Shown here: positions 27,141-36,042 of the stretch, in pieces
Numbering within the stretch: position 1 is the first letter of the stretch
Layout: every line of letters begins with the position of its first letter
Assembly (NCBI RefSeq): GCF_003573545.1
Contig: NZ_QWET01000027.1
Span: 1-55,087, forward strand
Length of the DNA stretch: 55,087 nt
Origin: Mariniphaga sediminis
GTDB lineage: Bacteria; Bacteroidota; Bacteroidia; Bacteroidales; Prolixibacteraceae
Direction of reading: 5' to 3'
The notes under the pieces: generated by a model
Told to the model about the DNA's origin: nothing
What the model saw: the letters and a program-made list of their open reading frames with translations, nothing else
Database searches by the model: none
Made by a program: the position numbers and the translations under genes

Positions 27141-28790
27141 ATGAAAAATAACCTCATGCCTAAAGGTATCATCCTCATTCTTTTTTGTTCGTTATTTTTT
27201 GTTTCATGCGGCAGTAGTGAAAGAAGTAATAACATTGATTCGATTGAAAAGTATCGGGAATTAAGGACAGAAAAGCTTCATAAATCCAGAAGGGTTATCC
27301 ATAATAACGATGGTTGTGATGCGCTTTATTTTCCTGTGAACGAAAAATATACCGTTACAAATTTCCTGGATAAACGATCTGCAGGTTTAATAGGTACAGA
27401 TGTAAGTACCATTTCATTCTGTCCCACTGCATCAGGATTTGGCAATTTTACATATAATACCCAGGCTGGAGAGCTGTTGGTAAAGCATGGTTTTGAATTC
27501 GGGCTGAGGGATGATACCCGAAATATAACTGCTGAAATGATTGCCGAAGGAACTGATCCTTTAAAAGCCAATGTTGAATTTGCACGTGACAACGGATTTG
27601 AAATATTTTGGTCCAACCGTATGAATGATACCCACGATGCAGCTCACCGGGTTGATAAACCGTTTTATCTGTGGACAAAATTTAAAGAAAACAATCCACA
27701 ATATCTGTTTGGCGATGTGGGTGAGAGACTACCAAACGGAAGGTGGAGTTCTGTTGATTTTACACATCAGGAGGTGAGAGATCGGTGTGTGCAATTCTTT
27801 AAAGAAGTCTGCGAAAACTATGATGTCGATGGTGTTGAAATGGATTTTTTACGGCATTTTGAGCTGTTTAAAAATGTGGGAAGAGGCGGAGTTGCCAGCC
27901 AGGAACAGTTGGATATGCTAACCGATATGGTTTCGCAAATCAGAAAGGTAACCGAAGAGGCCGGTATGAAAAGAGGCAATCCGATTTTGGTGCTCACGCG
28001 GATACCTACCTCGCCGGAATATGCAAAGAGGGCAGGCGTTGATATCGAAAGGTGGATAGAAGAAGGCCTGGTAGATATCGTAGTTGGTTCCTGCTATTTC
28101 CGGTTAGACTTCTGGCAAAATTTCGCCGAACTGGGAGAAAAAGACAATGTAAAAATATATGCCGGATTAAGTGAATCCAGGGTAAGAGAGGAACATCCCT
28201 TACTCGTTCGTCAGCAAAATTCCGTATTTCGCGCCAGAGCTGCCGCAGCATGGGAGGCAGGGCTGGATGGTATGTATTCTTTTAATGAATACAATTCGAG
28301 GGTGAGATACCTTTGTGAGATCGGCTATCCGGAAAAACTGGCAAAAACAAATAACCTGTATTTTGTTACTTACCGTGATTATACAGCAAGCCGCTACCTG
28401 AAAGGCGGAGATGACTTTTTTAAAATGCCCAGATTATCGCCCACTCCCGGCAATCATCTGAAGTTGAATTCAGGTCCGTTTAATTTCGCTATGGAACTGG
28501 GCGATGAATCAGTTCAGGCCGACGTTTACGCCTTGGTATATGCCGATGACATTAATCCCGGTAATTTGACTGTTAAAGTGAATAATTCTGAAGCAGAATT
28601 TAAAGGGAAAACAGAGGATGGCCTTTATATATTTGAAGTAGAGCAAACCGCGATAAGTCGGGGAATAAATGAGCTTTATATTGAAGGCGGAAATCTTAAA
28701 AATGATCCTGAACTGAAAGATGCGGCTTTATTCTTCTGTCGTGATAAAAAAGACATCGAAATGCGGAATTTGATAGCAGAATGTAAATAG
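27141..28790 (+). CDS. Putative glycoside hydrolase-like TIM-barrel lipoprotein, copy 1
   Basis: This 549-residue lipoprotein (lipobox VSC, Cys23) resembles the family-10-like glycosyl hydrolase group (GHL10/COG1649) in the order of its elements. The segment ENYDVDGVEMDFLRH (about 228-242) looks like a barrel strand with catalytic Asp/Glu. VVGSCYFRLDFW, KIYAGLSESR and EAGLDGMYSFNEYNSR look like later strands. Residues after about 430 form a beta-rich C-terminal domain. A close paralog follows at 31647-33302 with the same N-terminal VIHNNDGCDA signature. No characterised family could be named with certainty; a glycan-cleaving role is inferred from fold-like features and the PUL context. Confidence 0.6.
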   Translation: MKNNLMPKGIILILFCSLFFVSCGSSERSNNIDSIEKYRELRTEKLHKSRRVIHNNDGCDALYFPVNEKYTVTNFLDKRSAGLIGTDVSTISFCPTASGFGNFTYNTQAGELLVKHGFEFGLRDDTRNITAEMIAEGTDPLKANVEFARDNGFEIFWSNRMNDTHDAAHRVDKPFYLWTKFKENNPQYLFGDVGERLPNGRWSSVDFTHQEVRDRCVQFFKEVCENYDVDGVEMDFLRHFELFKNVGRGGVASQEQLDMLTDMVSQIRKVTEEAGMKRGNPILVLTRIPTSPEYAKRAGVDIERWIEEGLVDIVVGSCYFRLDFWQNFAELGEKDNVKIYAGLSESRVREEHPLLVRQQNSVFRARAAAAWEAGLDGMYSFNEYNSRVRYLCEIGYPEKLAKTNNLYFVTYRDYTASRYLKGGDDFFKMPRLSPTPGNHLKLNSGPFNFAMELGDESVQADVYALVYADDINPGNLTVKVNNSEAEFKGKTEDGLYIFEVEQTAISRGINELYIEGGNLKNDPELKDAALFFCRDKKDIEMRNLIAECK

Positions 28791-28970
28791 TGTCCGAAGT
28801 GATTTGGATTGTTATAATAGCTTTAAATTCAATAATTTAATTGCTTTTAGGTAAGGCCTTGTTTATTTATCTGTTTGATTCGTCTGTATAATTTAATTCG
28901 TCACATAGCTGTGAGCATTTTTCGCTGTAAAATGAATAATTTGCAAAAATATAATCAAAAACTGATATTG

Positions 28971-30218
28971 ATGAAAGTTATAAAGAGTTTGTTTATTTTT
29001 TTGACATGCATTTTTGTTTTAGGATGGCAAAGTCATTCTGTCAAAGGGCAAGTAATAAATCATCCGACCAATATTTCAGGGATATCTTCTCTACAAGAGC
29101 ACATCCTTATTAGGGGAGATACACATTCCGGCTTATGGCTTAGTGGTGGTATTGCATTTATCCCTGGCAAGGTTCCAAAAGATTTTCATTTCTTTTTTGT
29201 TGAAACCGATCGAAAAGGAGGGGATTCAATGCAAAAGCATCATCATTTTGCCGCGAAAGATTTTCCAAAAGGCGATAAGGTTCTTTCAGACTGGAGGGAT
29301 AGTTGGAAGGAGGTAGCTTATCCTGATGCTTTGCAGGAAAGGAAAGATAAAGAAGGTTACCGGTTTGTCCCCTCTTTTAACTGGAAATATCATAAACAAA
29401 GTGGAAAAGTAATAGGATTCGGCCATCTGTTGCGTCACAAAGGGCAAGCCTTGTCCAATCATTTGGAACACCTTGCAATAACCTATTCTGTATATGATCC
29501 AAATACACAGGCGTTTTCACAATGGAATTCATTTAATATTGAAATTGACGGGAAAGAGGTGCCATGTGTTGCTTACGGTCAACGTGTTGATTTGCCAAAT
29601 GGTGATATCCTAATACCTTTTTCCACAATCAAGAAACTTGAAGGGTGGAATTCTATCCGTTGGTGTGGTTCGGCAAGGTGTAGGTTTGATGGTGAAAAAA
29701 TAACAGTTGTTGAGACAGGTAATCTGGTTACACATCCGGTGCCCCGAGGTTTTGTTGAGCCAAGTATGGCCGAATATAACGGTACATTTTATATGACACT
29801 TCGAGCACAGGATGGCCATTCCCACGTAACTACAAGTAGAGATGGGTTGACTTGGGAGAAGCCTGTACCCTGGAAGTGGGATAACGGAGAAGCAATTGCT
29901 ATGGAGCAGACAATGACAAAATTTATTAGTCGTGATGATGGTTTGTATCTTGTTTATACCCGTATTACCACAAATAACAATAATGTATTTCGTAATAGAG
30001 CTCCTTTATTTGTAGCCCGGATTGATTCGGAAAATCGCTGTCTTGTGCGAAAAACAGAAAGTGTTGTTTTAGGCAACAACGGTTTTCCATTAGGCAATTT
30101 TTGGGTTTATCCCGTAAAACCAAATGAAACCTGGATTATTTCGCAAGAGTGGGATCGTAATGGGCGGGACATTGATTGTAACAATCTTTTGGGGCGTATC
30201 ATATGGAAAACAAACTAA
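28971..30218 (+). CDS. Sialidase-like beta-propeller protein, secreted
   Basis: This protein has about 415 residues from the ATG at 28971, which begins a good signal peptide (MKVIKSLFIFLTCIFVL). An in-frame ATG at 28875 would place 32 non-signal residues in front and is less likely. The sequence looks like a BNR/sialidase-type propeller, with an Asp-box-like SRDGLTW segment and a repeated aromatic/Gly pattern. It shares the motif of the two Tat-type proteins further down: a YTR segment, then RAPLF, then a metal/sugar-site-like LGNFW near the end. The N-terminal Arg-Ile-Pro signature of true sialidases is not visible, so another specificity, including the propeller lyase or rhamnosidase families, is possible. 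Confidence 0.6.
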   Translation: MKVIKSLFIFLTCIFVLGWQSHSVKGQVINHPTNISGISSLQEHILIRGDTHSGLWLSGGIAFIPGKVPKDFHFFFVETDRKGGDSMQKHHHFAAKDFPKGDKVLSDWRDSWKEVAYPDALQERKDKEGYRFVPSFNWKYHKQSGKVIGFGHLLRHKGQALSNHLEHLAITYSVYDPNTQAFSQWNSFNIEIDGKEVPCVAYGQRVDLPNGDILIPFSTIKKLEGWNSIRWCGSARCRFDGEKITVVETGNLVTHPVPRGFVEPSMAEYNGTFYMTLRAQDGHSHVTTSRDGLTWEKPVPWKWDNGEAIAMEQTMTKFISRDDGLYLVYTRITTNNNNVFRNRAPLFVARIDSENRCLVRKTESVVLGNNGFPLGNFWVYPVKPNETWIISQEWDRNGRDIDCNNLLGRIIWKTN

Positions 30219-30236
30219 TTGTAATAAACCATTAAA

Positions 30237-31622
30237 ATGAGAAGCAAATTACAAACAACATACATTCTTTTTATTTTATGTAACTCATTGTTTTTTGTAT
30301 CGTGTGGTAATCTTAAAAAGAAAAGCAATAATGCAGATTCGGATAAGAAACCGATATGTAAGGTTATAAAGGAAATTTATGTAGATAATACTCAGCCAGG
30401 GCAGGCACCTTGGGTATCAATGAGCTATTCCGGAAATTCGCTGCAAAGAGTAGAAATGAGATCCATCATGCAATCCAGCGACTGGAATGAATCGTTGCTA
30501 AAACGTACTTCGGAAGACAACGGACGTACCTGGTCTGATTGGAAGCCGGAGCCTAAACAGGAACAAACCAAAGGAGAATATACCTTGAGTGGAGGGGCGT
30601 TTCAGGGGACTGTTACGTACGATCCTGCATCCGGTAACCTGGTAAAACTGGTTTTTCAACGTATTTTTAAAGGAAAACCCCAGGTGGCTTTAAAGGAAAT
30701 TTGGAAAGGGAACCGGTTATTCTGGGATCACGGTTTTTATCAGCTTTCATCAGACAACGGAACGACCTGGGGAGAGCAACGGCAGCTTAAATATGAAAAA
30801 GGCCCGGACTTCGATCCCTCTGATTGGGGAAACACAAACTATCTGCAAACAAATGAAATGTATATTGGCAATGCCACTTCCTTAAGCAACGGAGATGTTA
30901 TTGTCAGTGCCACCATTCCTGTTCCTTATACAGATGAAGAAGATATGAAGTATCCCTCCATTTATCCAAATAATTACAGAGAGGGGTGCGTGGCCGGAGC
31001 CATTTGTTTTATCGGCAGCTGGAATGAAGAAAAAAAGGATTACGACTGGAAAACGTCAAATGCTGTTTTTTTACCCCGAAAAATATCAACAAGAGGGTTA
31101 ACAGAACTGGATGTGAGTGAATTGAAGAATGGGAATTTACTGCTCATTATGCGCGGCTCAAATGCCGGACTCGATATCTCGGAATCACCGGGCAGAAAAT
31201 GGTATTCTGTATCAAAAGACGGAGGGCTCACATGGAGCGAAGTAAAAGACATGCGCTACGATAACGGTGAACAATTTTATTCTTCTGCCACCATTTCCAA
31301 AACAATACGAAGCTCAAAAACCGGTAAATTATACTGGGTGGGGAATATCAACAGGGAGCCTCCGAAAGGGAATTATCCCAGGTATCCGTTGCAAATTGTT
31401 GAGATTAATGAAGAGGATCCCTCCTTTAAGAAAAGTACCCTTACCGTTATAGATGATCGCGATCCGGATAAGGATTCTGAACATCTTCAACTTTCTAATT
31501 TTTCCCTTCTTGAGAACCGGGAAACATTGAATCTTGAAATTTACCTTACCCGGATTGGTGAAAAGGGTGGTGGAAATGACATTTGGACAGCAAGTGCTTA
31601 TAAGTATACGCTTGAATTATAA
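30237..31622 (+). CDS. Sialidase-like beta-propeller lipoprotein with Asp boxes
   Basis: This 461-residue lipoprotein (lipobox VSC, Cys23) has three clear Asp boxes: SEDNGRTWSDW, SSDNGTTWGEQ and SKDGGLTWSEV. These are typical of six-bladed BNR/exo-sialidase propellers. The region around TNEMYIGNATSLSNGD resembles the catalytic-face strands of such enzymes. It starts 18 bp after the preceding propeller gene. It is unlike that neighbour in sequence, so it is not a recent duplicate. It probably acts on an acidic glycan at the cell surface; whether the substrate is sialic acid is unproven. Confidence 0.65.
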   Translation: MRSKLQTTYILFILCNSLFFVSCGNLKKKSNNADSDKKPICKVIKEIYVDNTQPGQAPWVSMSYSGNSLQRVEMRSIMQSSDWNESLLKRTSEDNGRTWSDWKPEPKQEQTKGEYTLSGGAFQGTVTYDPASGNLVKLVFQRIFKGKPQVALKEIWKGNRLFWDHGFYQLSSDNGTTWGEQRQLKYEKGPDFDPSDWGNTNYLQTNEMYIGNATSLSNGDVIVSATIPVPYTDEEDMKYPSIYPNNYREGCVAGAICFIGSWNEEKKDYDWKTSNAVFLPRKISTRGLTELDVSELKNGNLLLIMRGSNAGLDISESPGRKWYSVSKDGGLTWSEVKDMRYDNGEQFYSSATISKTIRSSKTGKLYWVGNINREPPKGNYPRYPLQIVEINEEDPSFKKSTLTVIDDRDPDKDSEHLQLSNFSLLENRETLNLEIYLTRIGEKGGGNDIWTASAYKYTLEL

Positions 31623-31646
31623 TGATATAACATAAATACAGATCGA

Positions 31647-33302
31647 ATGAATGGGTTAAAGTCATACTTTTTTAGGTTATACGGATTTTCTATTTTTCTG
31701 CCACTGATCATTTTGATGTCATGCACGCCATCAAAGTCGGAAAATGATAACGTTTCAATTAATAATATTGAAAAATACCGGGAAATGCGCAAGGAAAAAC
31801 GTAACCAGCCACGTCCTGTCATTCATAACAATGATGGTTGTGACGCCTATCTGTTTCCTTCCGACCGGGGATTTTCCATTCAGAATTTTCTTGATTTCCG
31901 CTCTGCCGGGCTAAAAGGCACCGATGTCAGTACTATTTCTTATTGTACGATAACCTCATCATTTGGGCAATTTACTCATAATACCAGGGTCGGTGAATTT
32001 CTTACGCTGACTCATAACCGGCCCGGACGGAAGAATATTGTGCCGGAATTTGTAGCGCTGGGAACCGATCCTTTGGAAGTAACCAGTAACTATGCCCGCG
32101 AAAATGGTTTTGAGTTTTTTTGGTCAAACCGGATAAACGATACCCATGATGCTGGTCACCGCCCTGACAATCCTTACGAACGGTGGTCAAAATTAAAGCA
32201 GGCACATCCCGAATATCTTTTTGGAACGGTTGGCGAACGGTTACCGCATGGCCGCTGGAGCTCAGTAGATTTTTCACACAAAGAAATCCGTGATTTATGT
32301 GTGCAATACTATACAGAAGTGTGTGAAAACTATGATGTGGATGGGATTGAACTGGATTTTTTCAGGCATCTCTATTTGTTTAAAGAGGTGGCAAGGGGTA
32401 GTCTGGCTTCTGAGGTGCAACTTGATATGATGACAGATATGCTTACGCAGATTCGGGAAATGACCGAAAGAGTGGGCATGAAAAAGGGAAAAACAATACT
32501 GGTACTGGTGCGAATTCCGGATTCGATGGAATATTGCCGTGGAGTGGGTATTGACCTGGAAACCTGGATGGAAAAGGGATTGGTCGATATTGTTGTAGGA
32601 AGCGGTTATTTTCGGTTGAACTTCTGGAAATACCTGGTTAATGCAGGCCATAAATATGGCGTTAAAGTGTATGCCGGGTTAAGTGAGCCACGGGTGAAAA
32701 AAGAACATGCTTTGTTAATGCGTTTGCAAAGTCCGGTTTACCGCGCGCGAAGCGCCGCTGCCTGGCAGGCCGGAGTAGACGGAATTTATATATTCAACGA
32801 ATACAACACCCGCAGCAGGTATTTGAAAGAAATTGGTAGTGCCGATAAATTAAAGGATAGAAACAAACTGTACTTTGCTACCTACAGGAATGGTAACCCC
32901 AACTCGTATTTGTTTGAGGGGAAAAGCTATTCGAATCTCCCGGATATTACTCCCACAAATCCGCATGTAATCGATTCCAGTCCGTTGAAAGTACAATTTG
33001 AGTTAGGCGATGAAAGTGTTCCCGCACAAATGGCATTTATTCTCTATTCCGAGGGAGGCAATCCGGAATATTTTAAAGCCAGTTTAAACGGTACCGAACT
33101 TCCGTTTCTGAAAAATGTAAAGAATGAAATTACAGTTTTTTCAATACCTCAGGAGTCCGTGCTTTCAGGGATGAATGAAGTGAGTATTTCATATAATCAG
33201 GAGAAGGACAAAGTAACTTTATTTGATTCGGCTATCTTAGTCCAGCGTGATTCTGATGATCCGGATACAAAAGAATTGGCAAATCTGTGTTTCGGAAATT
33301 AA
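31647..33302 (+). CDS. Putative glycoside hydrolase-like TIM-barrel lipoprotein, copy 2
   Basis: This 551-residue paralog of the protein at 27141-28790 is anchored by a lipobox (MSC, Cys26). It shares VIHNNDGCDA, the GTDVSTIS segment, ENYDVDGIELDFFRH and GVDGIYIFNEYNTR with copy 1. The acidic residues of the putative active-site strand (DG.E.DF.RH) are conserved in both, which supports an enzymatic role. The two copies are separated by two propeller genes and are well diverged, so they probably work on different linkages. Regions outside the barrel differ more, mainly residues 90-120 and the C-terminal beta domain. Confidence 0.6.
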   Translation: MNGLKSYFFRLYGFSIFLPLIILMSCTPSKSENDNVSINNIEKYREMRKEKRNQPRPVIHNNDGCDAYLFPSDRGFSIQNFLDFRSAGLKGTDVSTISYCTITSSFGQFTHNTRVGEFLTLTHNRPGRKNIVPEFVALGTDPLEVTSNYARENGFEFFWSNRINDTHDAGHRPDNPYERWSKLKQAHPEYLFGTVGERLPHGRWSSVDFSHKEIRDLCVQYYTEVCENYDVDGIELDFFRHLYLFKEVARGSLASEVQLDMMTDMLTQIREMTERVGMKKGKTILVLVRIPDSMEYCRGVGIDLETWMEKGLVDIVVGSGYFRLNFWKYLVNAGHKYGVKVYAGLSEPRVKKEHALLMRLQSPVYRARSAAAWQAGVDGIYIFNEYNTRSRYLKEIGSADKLKDRNKLYFATYRNGNPNSYLFEGKSYSNLPDITPTNPHVIDSSPLKVQFELGDESVPAQMAFILYSEGGNPEYFKASLNGTELPFLKNVKNEITVFSIPQESVLSGMNEVSISYNQEKDKVTLFDSAILVQRDSDDPDTKELANLCFGN

Positions 33303-33397
33303 GTGATTGGAGGAGCAGGATAGGCTGGGTTTCGAAACGGAGTAGACTGTTTTCGTTTCGATCCTGGAAAATCTTAATGGTAAATAAATTTCAGATT

Positions 33398-34915
33398 ATG
33401 GAATTTTTTCGAAGGTTGAAATATGCCGTTGGAATTGTTTTTTTAGCAAGCATCAATTTTGCCTGCGATCCTGCTGAAGGGAACAGAAAATTGACAAAAC
33501 CAAATGTTCTTTTTATTGCCATTGACGATTTGAGAACGCAATTGGGGTGTTACGGCGAGTCTTCAGTTATATCGCCTAATATTAACAGGTTGGCAGAAAG
33601 TGGTTTGGTCTTTAACAGGGCGTATTGCCAGATGGCTTCGTGCGGCCCTTCCAGGGCGTCATTGCTTTCTGGCAGAAGGCCTGATGTAACCCGGATTTTT
33701 GACAACCGGCCTGTTTTAAGAGAAATGCTTCCCGATATTGTTACGCTGCCTCAGCAATTCAAAAATTACGGATATCATACACAATCTTTTGGGAAGGTTT
33801 TTCATGGAATATTTAAAGGGGAGATAAGAGAAGATTCCCTCTCCTGGACACTTCCGGCCTGGAGACCCATGGCAATTCAGTATTTTACCGATAACGGAAT
33901 TGAGGTGATAAAAGAACGACATTCAGAATACATTAAAAAAGCGGGTAATGTTTGGGATGCAATGGCTGAGAGGCGATTAAAAGGACTTCCATGGGAAGCG
34001 CCTGACTTACCGGATAATGAATTTGTTGATGGTAAAATAGCGGAGAAAGCCGTTGAAACACTAAATCAGGTAAAGGGAAAGCCGTTTTTTCTGGCCGTAG
34101 GGTTTACCAAGCCTCACCTGCCTTTTGTAGCACCGAAAAAATATTATGATCTTTATAAAGGAAAAGATATTAAACCGATAACCGGTGAGCAATTACCAAC
34201 CCGGGCTCCCTGGCAGTCGCATAATTCAGACTCAAAAGAACTCAGGGGCTACAGTTCCATGCCACAACACGGGGCACTCTCTCTGGAAGAAGCTTATGAG
34301 CTTACCCTGGCTTATAATGCCTGTGTTTCGTTTGTCGATGCTCAAATCGGGAAAATATTGGATGAATTGCAGCGTTTAAATCTTCATAAAAATACGATGG
34401 TTGTATTGTGGGGCGACCATGGCTATCATTTGGGGCATTTGGGACTGTGGTGTAAAAATACCAATTTTGAAACTGCTGTAAGGGTTCCGCTGATTATTTC
34501 CTATCCCCATTCCTCATTTTCAGGAAAAAGAACGAACGTAATTGTAGAACTTCTCGATTTGATGCCCACATTGTGCGAATTTGCAGGGCTTCCTGTTCCT
34601 GATGGAACACAGGGAAAGAGCCTTCTGCCGTTATTAAATGACCCCGGAAAAGAATGGGATAAAACTGCCGTAAGTCAGCATACCCGGATTTTGCCCGGGG
34701 AAAAACCGCTGCTCTATATGGGATATAGTTTGCGTACCGACCAATTTCGTTATACTGAGTGGATTCCGGATGATACTGCCAAAGAAACCGAATTTGAATT
34801 ATATGATTTAAGAAATTCGAAGGTTGAAACTGAAAATGTAGCGCTGATCGAAAAATATAATTCGGTAAAAAAGCAGCATGCTAAAATGTTACACGAAATT
34901 TTGGGAAATGAATGA
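33398..34915 (+). CDS. Sulfatase of the iduronate-2-sulfatase type (S1)
   Basis: About 505 residues are encoded from the ATG at 33398, which starts a lipoprotein signal ending in FAC. ATGs at 33377 and 33287 are alternatives, the last overlapping the gene before. The S1 sulfatase core begins with KPNVLFIAIDDLRTQLGCYG. The modification motif CGPSR carries the cysteine converted to formylglycine. Metal and substrate residues appear in GKVFHG, TKPHLPFVAP and WGDHGYHLGHLGLW. The pattern LWCKNTNFETAVRVPLI is typical of iduronate-2-sulfatase-like members. It would remove sulfate from the PUL glycan, and needs an anaerobic or aerobic maturase encoded elsewhere. Confidence 0.92.
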   Translation: MEFFRRLKYAVGIVFLASINFACDPAEGNRKLTKPNVLFIAIDDLRTQLGCYGESSVISPNINRLAESGLVFNRAYCQMASCGPSRASLLSGRRPDVTRIFDNRPVLREMLPDIVTLPQQFKNYGYHTQSFGKVFHGIFKGEIREDSLSWTLPAWRPMAIQYFTDNGIEVIKERHSEYIKKAGNVWDAMAERRLKGLPWEAPDLPDNEFVDGKIAEKAVETLNQVKGKPFFLAVGFTKPHLPFVAPKKYYDLYKGKDIKPITGEQLPTRAPWQSHNSDSKELRGYSSMPQHGALSLEEAYELTLAYNACVSFVDAQIGKILDELQRLNLHKNTMVVLWGDHGYHLGHLGLWCKNTNFETAVRVPLIISYPHSSFSGKRTNVIVELLDLMPTLCEFAGLPVPDGTQGKSLLPLLNDPGKEWDKTAVSQHTRILPGEKPLLYMGYSLRTDQFRYTEWIPDDTAKETEFELYDLRNSKVETENVALIEKYNSVKKQHAKMLHEILGNE

Positions 34916-34955
34916 ATGTATAAGGGAATATTTTTTCCGGTTTAATCGATATAGC

Positions 34956-36002
34956 ATGAACAGAAAATCTCTCCTTTTCGCAATAGTTGGTGTAACTATC
35001 CTTCTCTGCCCGGGTATTATTCAGGCTCATATTAATCCGGAGGCGGTTACTGTACGTAAAATCTGGAGTGATGAGCACCACAATGCATTTACCGGACTTT
35101 TGTTTTTTAAGGGTAATTTTTATTGTTCTTTCCGGCAGGGAAAACATCATGCAAGTGGAGATAAGGGAGTTGTCAGAGTGATAAAGTCGCAAGACGGAAT
35201 TAAATGGGAATCGGTTGCTGTTTTGGAAAAGGAAGGGTATGATCTCAGGGATCCAAAACTTTCTGTAACTCCTCAGGGGAAAATTATGATAATTATGGGG
35301 GGCTCGGTTTATAAAAACGGAGAGCGGCAAAGTATGCTATCTCATGTATCCTTTTCCGATAAAAATGGCAATCGTTTTTCAAGTCCGGTTGCCATAAAAG
35401 TAGAGAAGAGAAACAAAACGGCAAATGATTGGATGTGGCGTGTTACATGGCATCATTCAGTAGGGTATGCTGTACTCCAGCGGGTGAATCCCAGAACAAG
35501 CCTGTTGTTTAAAACCCGTAACGGCAGGAAATACAAACTGATTACAGATTTTAGTGAACAGATAAGCGGAGGACCCGGGGAGTCAACAGTTCGGATTTCG
35601 CCCGATGGTGAAATGTTTATGATGGCGAGAAGAAGGACGGGGAACGGGTTGTGGGGACGAAGTGAACCACCATATCTGGATTGGGAATGGAGTGATACGG
35701 GAATCCGGATGGGCGGCCCTGATTTTGTACCGCTAAATGATAGTTTTTATATTGCCGGTACAAGGGTTGCTAACAACCAGCCATATTACACGGGGCTTTT
35801 TCTGGTAAATAAAGAAGGTCATTTTACTGAGATATACAAACTTCCGTCGGGTGGTGATAACAGTTATCCGGGGATTGTGGTTGAGAATAACAAAATATAT
35901 GTGTCGTATTACTCATCACATGAAGGAAATGCTTCCATTTATTTTGCTGAAATTCCTGTTTCCGCAGTGAAAGACCAACTCAAAAGCCTGATGAATAAAT
36001 AG
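34956..36002 (+). CDS. Sialidase-like beta-propeller, secreted, small
   Basis: This protein has about 348 residues from the ATG at 34956, which starts a clean signal peptide ending in IQA. The ORF upstream of this ATG lacks signal character. It carries one Asp box (SQDGIKWESV). Its N-terminal region, HNAFTGLLFFKGNFYCSFRQG, is seen in many uncharacterised BNR proteins of Bacteroidota and Planctomycetes. It is 40 bp downstream of the sulfatase gene and is probably part of the same transcript. The Arg residues of the CSFRQG segment could bind a carboxylate, but an exact enzymatic role cannot be given. Confidence 0.6.
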   Translation: MNRKSLLFAIVGVTILLCPGIIQAHINPEAVTVRKIWSDEHHNAFTGLLFFKGNFYCSFRQGKHHASGDKGVVRVIKSQDGIKWESVAVLEKEGYDLRDPKLSVTPQGKIMIIMGGSVYKNGERQSMLSHVSFSDKNGNRFSSPVAIKVEKRNKTANDWMWRVTWHHSVGYAVLQRVNPRTSLLFKTRNGRKYKLITDFSEQISGGPGESTVRISPDGEMFMMARRRTGNGLWGRSEPPYLDWEWSDTGIRMGGPDFVPLNDSFYIAGTRVANNQPYYTGLFLVNKEGHFTEIYKLPSGGDNSYPGIVVENNKIYVSYYSSHEGNASIYFAEIPVSAVKDQLKSLMNK

Positions 36003-36042
36003 TATTGTGAGATTTATTTGAATGAATGACTAAAAAATCAAA

